Assembly (NCBI RefSeq): GCF_040298565.1
Contig: NZ_JBEPAK010000246.1
Span: forward strand, 1 to 10,612
Source: Kitasatospora sp040298565
GTDB taxonomy: Bacteria > Actinomycetota > Actinomycetes > Streptomycetales > Streptomycetaceae
Length of the DNA stretch: 10,612 nucleotides
Direction: 5' to 3'
Under the pieces are notes generated by a model. The model had not been told where the DNA came from. It saw only the letters and a list, made by a program, of their open reading frames with translations, and searched no databases. Shown here one piece after another: positions 1 through 4,807 of the stretch. A program made the position numbers and the translations under genes. The number at the start of each line of letters is the position of its first letter. Position 1 is the first letter of the stretch.

Positions 1-64
1 GGGTCTTCCTGCCCTTCCAGCGGCTCGGCGACACCGACAACACCACCGGCGTCGGGCGCGGCCG

Positions 65-118
65 CGCCCCCGCCCCCCGCCCCCCGTTTCCCCCGTTCCC
101 CCGTGCTCCCGGCCCCCG
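65..118 (-). other. G-quadruplex-type tract (minus strand), C-rich on plus
   Basis: The plus strand has C-runs at 67-71, 73-78, 80-85, 90-94, 98-102, 108-110 and 113-117, separated by 1, 1, 4, 3, 5 and 2 bases, with no adenine throughout. On the minus strand these are seven G-runs of 3-6 with short loops, a canonical and very strong G-quadruplex motif. It lies about 40 nt past the stop codon of the minus-strand permease gene, so it would be in the 3' end of that transcript if the terminator leaks. The motif is seen directly; a role is inferred. Confidence 0.75.
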
Positions 119-134
119 TTCCGGGAGATCTGGA

Positions 135-156
135 CCCGGCGTCCCCCGCCGCCGGG
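135..156 (-). terminator. Hairpin abutting the stop codon of the ABC operon
   Basis: A 7-bp perfect stem (135-141 with 150-156) encloses an 8-nt loop and begins at the base next to the permease stop codon. There is no U-tract, as is common for GC-rich actinobacterial terminators. The G-rich tract lies just beyond it. Confidence 0.5.
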
Positions 157-2727
157 TCAGTCCGTCGCGATGGCCGCGAGGACGTTCATCCGCCCGGCCC
201 GGAAGGCCGGGACGAGTGCGGCGATCAGCCCGATCACCACCGAGGCGACCAGCGTCACCGCGACCGTGCCGGTCGGGACGGACAGCGTCCCGAGGCCCTG
301 GTCCCGCAGCACCCGCTGGGCGGTGACGCCCCAGGCCAGGCCCAGCCCGGTGCCGAGCACCGCGCCGAAGACCGCGATCACCACGGACTCCAGCCGGATC
401 ATCCGGCGCAGCTGGCGGCGGGAGAGCCCGATCGCCCGCAGCAGGCCGATCTCGCGGGTCCGCTCGACCACCGACAGCGCCAGGGTGTTGACCACGCCGA
501 GCACCGCGACGGTGATCGACAGGCCGACCAGTCCGTAGATCAGGTAGAGCAGGGTGTCGACCTGGGACTGCACCAGCTTCTTGTAGCCGGCCTGGTCCTT
601 GACGGTCAGCTGCGGGTACTGCTCGAGCGCGTGCTCCAGGGCGGTCAGCGTCCTGGTGACGTCGGCGCCGGAGGAGGCCTTGGCGAAGAAGGTCCGGACG
701 GCCGGCTGCTCGGCGGCCGGGACGGCCTCGGCCATGGTGTCCAGGCCGACGAAGGAGCCGTCGCCGAGCAGGCCGCCCTTCCGGAAGACCACGCCCACCG
801 GCAGCGTCTGGGTGCGGCCCCTGCCGTAGTCGACGGTGAGCCGGTCGCCGACCTTCAGGCCGTGGTCCGCGGCGAAGGCCTCGCCGATCCCGAGCGAGCC
901 GTGCCCGACCGAGTCCGGCGTCCCGGAGCTGACCGCGGGGTGGAAGTCGGTGCCGAAGAAGGTGCCCGGCACGGCGGTCAGGTCCGTCCTGGTGCTCTGC
1001 CCGTCGGGCAGCCGGACCTTCAGGTGTTCGAAGTCCTTCTGGGTGGTGACGTGGTCGATGCCCGGGGTCCGCCGCACCGCGTCCGTCATCTCCGGGGTGA
1101 CCCCGGTCGGGCCGCCCGCGATGATGTAGTCCACGCCGACCGACGCGTCGATCTGCTCGCCGGCCGAGGTGACGGCCGAGGAGCTGAAGACCGAGGAGCC
1201 GATCACCAGGGCCAGGCCGATCATCAGCGCGGCGGCGGTGGCGCCGGTGCGGCGCGGGTTGCGCATCGCGTTGCGCTGGGCGAGCGTGCCGGAGGGACCG
1301 AAGAGGGCGGGGAGCAGGGCCCCGAGCACCCTGACGAGCACGGTGGCCAGCAGCGGGCCGAGCACCACGGAACCGATCAGGGTGAGCACCACGCCGAGGC
1401 CCAGGTACCGGCCGCCGGTGGCCGCCTTCTCCGCCGTCCCCGCGAGGACCAGGAGGGCGGCGCCACCGCCGGTCAGCAGCAGGCCGAGGACCGAACGGAC
1501 GGTGTTGGAACGGGCCTCGGCCGGGGTGCCGTGCTCGCGCAGCGCGGCCATCGGCGCGATCCGGCCGGCCCGGCGGGCCGGGATCCAGGCCGCGACGACG
1601 GTGATCAGGACGCCCACCGCGTAGCCCGCGACGAACACGTCCGGTCCGATCTCCAGGTCGCCCGCGTCGAGGTCCATGCCGATCGCGTTCATCAGCTTGA
1701 TCAGACCGACCGCGACGCCCAGGCCGGCCGCCACCCCGAGGGTCGAGCCGAGCACGCCCAGGATCAGCGCCTCGACCAGCACCGAGCCGTTCACCTGCCG
1801 TCGGCTGCCGCCGATGGCGCGCAGCAGGCCGATCTCGCGGGTGCGCTGGGCGACCAGCATCGAGAAGGTGTTGATGATCAGGAACCCGCCGACGACCAGC
1901 GAGATGCCGGCGAAGCCGAGCATCGCGTACGTCAGGAAGCCCAGGCCGTCGCCGACCGCCTTGGTGTTCTCGTCCTTCTGCTCGGCCGCGGTCTTGACCT
2001 GGTAGCCGCTGCCGACCGCGGCCAGGGCGTCCGCCTTGAGCCGGTCGTCGCTGCGGCTGCCGTCGCCGAAGGCCTCGACGGAGGTGTACGCCGGCTCGCC
2101 GAGCAGCACCTGCTGGGCGGTCGGGGTGTCCAGGAAGGCCAGCGCCGCGCCCGGGTTGGTGGTGGTGAAGGTGGCGATGCCGACGATCGTGTACGGGTGC
2201 TGCCCGGCGGCGTTGTCGACCCGGATGCGGTCGCCGAGGCGGAGTCCGGCCTTCCTGGCGGTGTCCGCGTCCAGGACCAGGTCGGCGGAGGACTGCGGGA
2301 CGTGCCCGGAGGTGATCCGGACCGGGTTGCGCGGGGTGTCGGTCCAGTTGCCGACCAGGGTGGGCGCGCCGGTGGTCGGGCCGACCAGCTTGTTGGTGGC
2401 CGGGTCGACCAGGATCGCGTCGCCGACCATGACCTGGCCGACGGCCGTCCTCACGCCGGGCACCGCGGCGACCCGCCCGACGAGCGAGGCCGGGACGGTC
2501 GGGGGCTTGTCGGCGGCCGGCCGGTCCTCGTCGTCGGCCGGCTTGGGCGGCTGGACCGAGATGTCCGAGGCGGTCGCGGCGAACAGCTTGGAGAAGGTGC
2601 TGGTGGCGGTGTCGGAGAACACCAGGGTGCCGGACACGAAGGCGACCGACAGCACGACGGCGACGAGCGAGAGCGCCATCCGGCCCTTGTGGGCGAGGAA
2701 GCTCCGCAGCGAGGTCTTGAGCAGCAT
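157..2727 (-). CDS. ABC transporter permease, FtsX/MacB type (856 aa)
   Basis: Integral membrane half of an ABC exporter of the MacB/FtsX superfamily. About ten membrane segments can be seen, near residues 17-38, 265-292, 318-348, 362-384, 411-430, 441-472, 494-515, 725-750, 780-803 and 820-845. They enclose two large extracytoplasmic regions (about 40-264 and 516-724) of the periplasmic-core type. The protein is an internal duplication: the cytoplasmic coupling motif RTREIGLLRAIG occurs at 296-307 and again at 756-767, each starting an FtsX domain. The N-terminus (LAHKGRMALSL) is a typical start for actinobacterial members. The gene begins 19 nt after the stop of the ATPase gene with only a weak ribosome-binding site, which suggests translation linked to the upstream gene. 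The substrate cannot be told from sequence; relatives export lipoproteins, peptides, antibiotics or drugs. The family is certain, the role open. Confidence 0.95.
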   Translation of the reverse strand: MLLKTSLRSFLAHKGRMALSLVAVVLSVAFVSGTLVFSDTATSTFSKLFAATASDISVQPPKPADDEDRPAADKPPTVPASLVGRVAAVPGVRTAVGQVMVGDAILVDPATNKLVGPTTGAPTLVGNWTDTPRNPVRITSGHVPQSSADLVLDADTARKAGLRLGDRIRVDNAAGQHPYTIVGIATFTTTNPGAALAFLDTPTAQQVLLGEPAYTSVEAFGDGSRSDDRLKADALAAVGSGYQVKTAAEQKDENTKAVGDGLGFLTYAMLGFAGISLVVGGFLIINTFSMLVAQRTREIGLLRAIGGSRRQVNGSVLVEALILGVLGSTLGVAAGLGVAVGLIKLMNAIGMDLDAGDLEIGPDVFVAGYAVGVLITVVAAWIPARRAGRIAPMAALREHGTPAEARSNTVRSVLGLLLTGGGAALLVLAGTAEKAATGGRYLGLGVVLTLIGSVVLGPLLATVLVRVLGALLPALFGPSGTLAQRNAMRNPRRTGATAAALMIGLALVIGSSVFSSSAVTSAGEQIDASVGVDYIIAGGPTGVTPEMTDAVRRTPGIDHVTTQKDFEHLKVRLPDGQSTRTDLTAVPGTFFGTDFHPAVSSGTPDSVGHGSLGIGEAFAADHGLKVGDRLTVDYGRGRTQTLPVGVVFRKGGLLGDGSFVGLDTMAEAVPAAEQPAVRTFFAKASSGADVTRTLTALEHALEQYPQLTVKDQAGYKKLVQSQVDTLLYLIYGLVGLSITVAVLGVVNTLALSVVERTREIGLLRAIGLSRRQLRRMIRLESVVIAVFGAVLGTGLGLAWGVTAQRVLRDQGLGTLSVPTGTVAVTLVASVVIGLIAALVPAFRAGRMNVLAAIATD

Positions 2728-2746
2728 GGTGAGGTCGTCCCGCCGC

Positions 2747-3532
2747 TCAGCTGGTGCGCTTGCCGTCGAAACGGCGCATGCGTTCGAGGACGGAGTCGGC
2801 GGTGGGCGCGTGCATCTCGTCGACGATCACGCCGTCGGCGAGGAAGAGCACGCGGTCCGCGTAGCCGGCGGCGACCGGGTCGTGGGTGACCATGACCATG
2901 GTCTGGCCCAGTTCGTCCACCGAGCGGCGCAGGAAGGTCAGCACCTCGGCACCGGCCCGGGAGTCCAGGTTCCCGGTGGGCTCGTCGCCGAAGATGATCT
3001 CGGGGCGGGCGGCCAGCGCCCGGGCCACCGCGACGCGCTGCTGCTGGCCGCCGGAGAGCTGGGCGGGCCGGTGCTTGAGCCGGCCGGCCAGGCCGACGGT
3101 CTCCACCACCTGGTCCAGCCAGGCCCGGTCGGGTCTGCGGCCGGCGATGTCCATCGGCAGCGTGATGTTCTCCAGCGCGTTCAGGGTCGGCAGCAGGTTG
3201 AACGCCTGGAAGATGAAACCGATCTTGTCGCGGCGCAGCCTGGTCAGCTGCTTGTCCCTGAGGCCGGTGATCTCGGTGTCCCCGATCAGGATCCGGCCGC
3301 TGCTGACCGTGTCCAGGCCGGCCAGGCAGTGCATCAGGGTCGACTTGCCGGAGCCGGACGGGCCCATGATCGCGGTGAAGCGGCCGCGCTGGATGTCCAC
3401 GTCGACCGCGTCCAGCGCGGTCACCTTGGTCTCCCCCGAGCCGTACGCCTTGGTGACCTGACGGGCCGACGCGGCGACGGCGGACGCACCGCCGGGAAGC
3501 TGGGGATCGTACACGGCTGCTGCCGTCGTCAC
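2747..3532 (-). CDS. ABC transporter ATP-binding protein, LolD/MacB type (261 aa)
   Basis: Nucleotide-binding subunit that powers the adjacent permease. All ATPase motifs are intact: Walker A GPSGSGKST at 57-65, Q-loop Gln109, signature LSGGQQQR at 159-166, Walker B ending in DEP (Asp183, Glu184), the D-loop NLD following it, and switch His217 in VTHD. The stretch NLLPTLNALENITLPM (112-127) is typical of the LolD/MacB/FtsE branch. The first 25 residues are a variable extension before the conserved fold. The GTG start at 3532 is supported by an AGGAG ribosome-binding site at 3539-3543, six bases upstream. It is the first gene of a two-gene operon. A pair of phased direct repeats lies about 50-85 bases ahead of the start. 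No membrane segment is present, as expected for a cytoplasmic ATPase. Confidence 0.97.
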   Translation of the reverse strand: MTTAAAVYDPQLPGGASAVAASARQVTKAYGSGETKVTALDAVDVDIQRGRFTAIMGPSGSGKSTLMHCLAGLDTVSSGRILIGDTEITGLRDKQLTRLRRDKIGFIFQAFNLLPTLNALENITLPMDIAGRRPDRAWLDQVVETVGLAGRLKHRPAQLSGGQQQRVAVARALAARPEIIFGDEPTGNLDSRAGAEVLTFLRRSVDELGQTMVMVTHDPVAAGYADRVLFLADGVIVDEMHAPTADSVLERMRRFDGKRTS

Positions 3533-3582
3533 TGGATTCTCCTAGGAAGTGGGCCCACCCGTCGCCTCCACCCTCCCGGCGC

Positions 3583-3616
3583 AACCGGGCCGCGGACCCG
3601 GCGGAACCGGGCCGCG
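3583..3616. repeat. Two 12-bp direct repeats, 22 bp apart, upstream of the ABC operon
   Basis: The 12-mer aaccgggccgcg occurs at 3583-3594 and 3605-3616. The 22-bp period is close to two helical turns, so both copies face the same side of the DNA. They lie 51-84 bp upstream of the ATPase start codon, where an operator would be expected. No convincing -35/-10 pair was found around them. A chance repeat in GC-rich DNA is the alternative. Confidence 0.4.
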
Positions 3617-3708
3617 TTCAGGCGGGTGGGGACGTGGGATCCACGGTAGGAGCCGGCTGCGGGCCGCTCGTCCTCCGTCGGAATGAAGCGGTGCAACCAA
3701 GGATCTAC

Positions 3709-3773
3709 GGGCTGCGGAGCCCCCTCCCCCTAAGGGGGCGCCGCGACCGTCTCGGGGACGCCCCGTACGGGGC
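3709..3773 (-). terminator. Hairpin cluster downstream of ssuE
   Basis: Going downstream from the ssuE stop codon on the minus strand there is a 14-bp perfect palindrome (3760-3773, gccccgtacggggc), then ccccc-taa-ggggg (3726-3738), then a 5-bp stem with a gcgg loop (3709-3722). The C arm 3761-3765 can also pair with 3753-3757, giving an alternative fold. Position and stem strength fit a multi-hairpin terminator separating ssuE from the ABC operon. It has no U-tract. Confidence 0.5.
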
Positions 3774-3787
3774 CGCGCCGGCCGGGT

Positions 3788-4342
3788 TCAGCCGGTCAGC
3801 GCGGGTGCGGCCAGCCGCTCCAGGGCGTCGGCGAAGCCCGCCACGACGGGGGCCAGCAGGGCGTCCGTCCCGTGGTCGACCAGGGTCGTGCCGTCCGGTC
3901 CGGCGGTGATGTGGCGGTCGAGCACGAACCAGCCCTGGGTGATGTGGCCGGCGCCCATCGAGCTGAGCACCGGGCGCAGCGCGTAGTCCACCGCGAGGAC
4001 GTGGGCGGGCGAGCCGCCGGTGGCGAGCGGCAGGACGGCCTTGCCGGTCAGCGCGTACTGCGGGAGCACATCAAGCAGGGCCTTCAGCAGGCCCGAGTAG
4101 GCGGCCTTGTAGACGGGGGTGCCGATCACCACGCCGTCGGCGCGGGCGAACAGCTCGGCGACGGCGACGATCGCGGGGTGGTCGAAGTCACCGGACAGCA
4201 GCGCGTGCGCGGGCAGGCTGCGGGCCTCGAAGGGGACGACGTGGTGGCCGCGGTCGGTGAGGTGGGCGTCGACGTGGCGCAGCAGGCGGGTGGTGCGGGA
4301 GGTGGCGGACGGGGAGCCGGAAACGGACAGGACGGTGGCCAT
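3788..4342 (-). CDS. ssuE: NADPH-dependent FMN reductase, SsuE type (184 aa)
   Basis: Cytoplasmic flavodoxin-fold enzyme that makes reduced FMN with NADPH; SsuE partners pass FMNH2 to a monooxygenase such as SsuD that releases sulfite from alkanesulfonates. The FMN phosphate loop SGSPSATSRT is at 8-17. The family block TPVYKAAYSGLLKALLD spans 75-91, and LPLATGG is at 104-110. The AVDYALRPVL segment holds Tyr120, matching the inserted pi-helix tyrosine that sets SsuE apart from other flavin reductases. Length is normal for the family. The ATG at 4342 has a good ribosome-binding site (gaggtga, 4346-4352). No ssuD, ssuABC or other sulfur gene lies in the window, so it acts alone or serves a distant monooxygenase. 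Control is probably through the long leader with its own small ORF. SsuE-type reductase is nearly certain; a sulfonate role is supported by the leader peptide but inferred. Confidence 0.93.
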   Translation of the reverse strand: MATVLSVSGSPSATSRTTRLLRHVDAHLTDRGHHVVPFEARSLPAHALLSGDFDHPAIVAVAELFARADGVVIGTPVYKAAYSGLLKALLDVLPQYALTGKAVLPLATGGSPAHVLAVDYALRPVLSSMGAGHITQGWFVLDRHITAGPDGTTLVDHGTDALLAPVVAGFADALERLAAPALTG

Positions 4343-4388
4343 GGTTCACCTCTGGCTGGAAGGCGGGCTGCGGCTCTGGGGAACGGCG

Positions 4389-4411
4389 CCGCGGCGGGCA
4401 GGGCGCCGCGG
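4389..4411 (-). promoter_or_regulatory. All-GC 8-bp hairpin before the ssuE ribosome-binding site
   Basis: In the minus-strand transcript, 4411-4404 (CCGCGGCG) pairs perfectly with 4396-4389 across a 7-nt loop. The hairpin lies 36 bases ahead of the ribosome-binding site of ssuE. It is followed by no U-tract, so it would serve as a pause site, a Rho-related element or a translation barrier rather than a classical terminator. The 10-mer ggcgccgcgg is also directly repeated at 4385-4394 and 4402-4411. Confidence 0.5.
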
Positions 4412-4415
4412 GTCG

Positions 4416-4513
4416 GTGCTCGGGAGGAGTCGGTGCTCGGGCGAGCCGGTGCTCGGGCGAGCCGGGGATCGTCGTGCTCGGGCGAGCCGGTGCTCGGGAC
4501 GAACCGGTGCTCG
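4416..4513 (-). repeat. Six-copy 16-17-bp minisatellite in the ssuE leader
   Basis: The heptamer gtgctcg starts at 4416, 4433, 4449, 4474, 4490 and 4507 (spacings 17, 16, 25, 16, 17), as two groups of three. The central copies are the most perfect and the outer ones are degenerate. In transcript sense each unit reads about GAGCACCGGCTCGCCC. CGAGC can pair with GCTCG of the same unit (5 bp, loop ACCG), or GCTC can pair with GAGC of the next unit; gctcgggcgagc is exact at 4435-4446, 4451-4462 and 4476-4487. The two pairings are mutually exclusive. The repeat lies wholly between the leader ORF and ssuE. Confidence 0.85.
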
Positions 4514-4522
4514 CAGAAGGGG

Positions 4523-4538
4523 GCGTCCCGACGGACGC
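4523..4538 (-). promoter_or_regulatory. 6-bp hairpin just after the leader ORF
   Basis: Transcript bases 4538-4533 (GCGTCC) and 4528-4523 (GGACGC) form a perfect 6-bp stem with a GTCG loop. It starts 12 nt past the stop codon of the leader peptide, within reach of a ribosome stalled near the end of that ORF. It is the first of the structures between the leader and ssuE. Confidence 0.5.
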
Positions 4539-4550
4539 GGGGCGCGGGCG

Positions 4551-4631
4551 TCAGCCGCGACAGAGCGAGCAGGCCACCCCACGCCGCAGGTCGACGTGCC
4601 GCCGACGCGTGAGTGCCCAACGCTGGTCCAT
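4551..4631 (-). CDS. Putative cis-regulatory leader peptide of ssuE (26 aa)
   Basis: A small ORF, ATG at 4631 to TGA at 4553-4551, sits 208 nt upstream of ssuE on the same strand. Residues 9-17 read RRRHVDLRR and residues 20-25 ACSLCR, followed by Gly26 and stop. From memory, short peptides with an RRHVDL core and a Cys-containing end are annotated as putative leader peptides ahead of sulfur-assimilation and related genes in Streptomyces. The match in motif, length, strand and position is much better than chance would give. Two cysteine codons near the end (TGC at residue 21, TGT at 24) suit a ribosome-stalling sensor of cysteinyl-tRNA, comparable to the cysteine-rich leader ORFs of mycobacteria. 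No ribosome-binding site precedes the ATG, while a possible -10 element lies seven bases upstream, so translation may be leaderless. The family match is confident; the sensing mechanism is inference. Confidence 0.8.
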   Translation of the reverse strand: MDQRWALTRRRHVDLRRGVACSLCRG

Positions 4632-4638
4632 GCCCGAA

Positions 4639-4668
4639 ATGCAAACACGCTGCGTTCGAGGCGGTCAA
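4639..4668 (-). promoter_or_regulatory. Candidate promoter of the ssuE leader transcript
   Basis: On the minus strand TTGACC (4668-4663) is followed after 18 bases by TTGCAT (4644-4639). The -35 is close to consensus; the -10 lacks the conserved A at position 2. Initiation about seven bases past the -10 would fall at or next to the leader ATG (4631), giving a leaderless message and a 5' region of about 290 nt ahead of ssuE. Confidence 0.45.
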
Positions 4669-4807
4669 GAATCGTTTCGGCAGTCGGAACGCCGGTGACG
4701 GGACGTTTCAGCGGAACGATCCGGTACGTGCATCAAAACTGCTACAAGAGGCCTGGTGAGGCCCCCGGGGGGAGTCAGCGCGAGCGGGGTCGGGCATCCT
4801 CAACGGC
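4669..4807 (+). other. Upstream region of the LCP gene, no firm promoter
   Basis: This stretch must carry the control region of the plus-strand LCP gene. The heptamer cggaacg occurs at 4685-4691 and 4712-4718, each followed closely by ccggt, making a loose direct repeat 27 bp apart. GGAAC resembles the -35 of extracytoplasmic-function sigma promoters, but no -10 at the right distance was found. A 5-bp hairpin lies at 4750-4763. Nothing else is supported. Confidence 0.3.

Larger units (their letters stand above)
3..326 (+). pseudogene. C-terminal remnant of a KdpD-type sensor histidine kinase, degenerate after the G2 box
   Basis: The frame beginning at base 3 reads FQRLGDTDNTTGVG, the F-box and start of the G2 box of the HATPase domain of KdpD-type potassium-sensing kinases. 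KdpD homologues continue GLGLALSRGL and then about 30 residues ending the domain. Here the glycine spacing persists for a few codons, but the expected leucines read as arginine or proline (codons at 57, 63 and 69), and from about base 70 the frame is only Pro/Arg/Gly from a C-rich tract. It stays open to a TGA at 324-326, running antisense over the 3' end of the permease gene. The family match at bases 3-56 is clear. Loss of the ATP-lid end means a non-functional kinase if the sequence is correct. A sequencing or assembly error in the C-rich tract is the main alternative, although no KdpD-like C-terminus appears in any frame nearby. The gene continues upstream of the window. Confidence 0.6.

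Noticed and set aside
103..2889. 928-aa open frame on the plus strand opposite the ABC permease
   Set aside because: It mirrors the high-GC permease gene, has a compositionally biased Arg/Gly/Asp/Gln-rich translation with no domain, and lies fully antisense to a gene with clear family motifs.
4343..4349. PhoP-box-like gttcacc
   Set aside because: A single heptamer without a direct-repeat partner at 11 bp, and it is the reverse of the ssuE ribosome-binding site.
4416..4513. CRISPR array
   Set aside because: Units are 16-17 bp with almost no spacer, and no cas gene is present; it is a minisatellite.
4686..4709. ECF-sigma promoter (GGAAC ... GTT) for the LCP gene
   Set aside because: The spacing of 14 bp is too short for known ECF promoters of this type, and it is about 100 bp from the gene.
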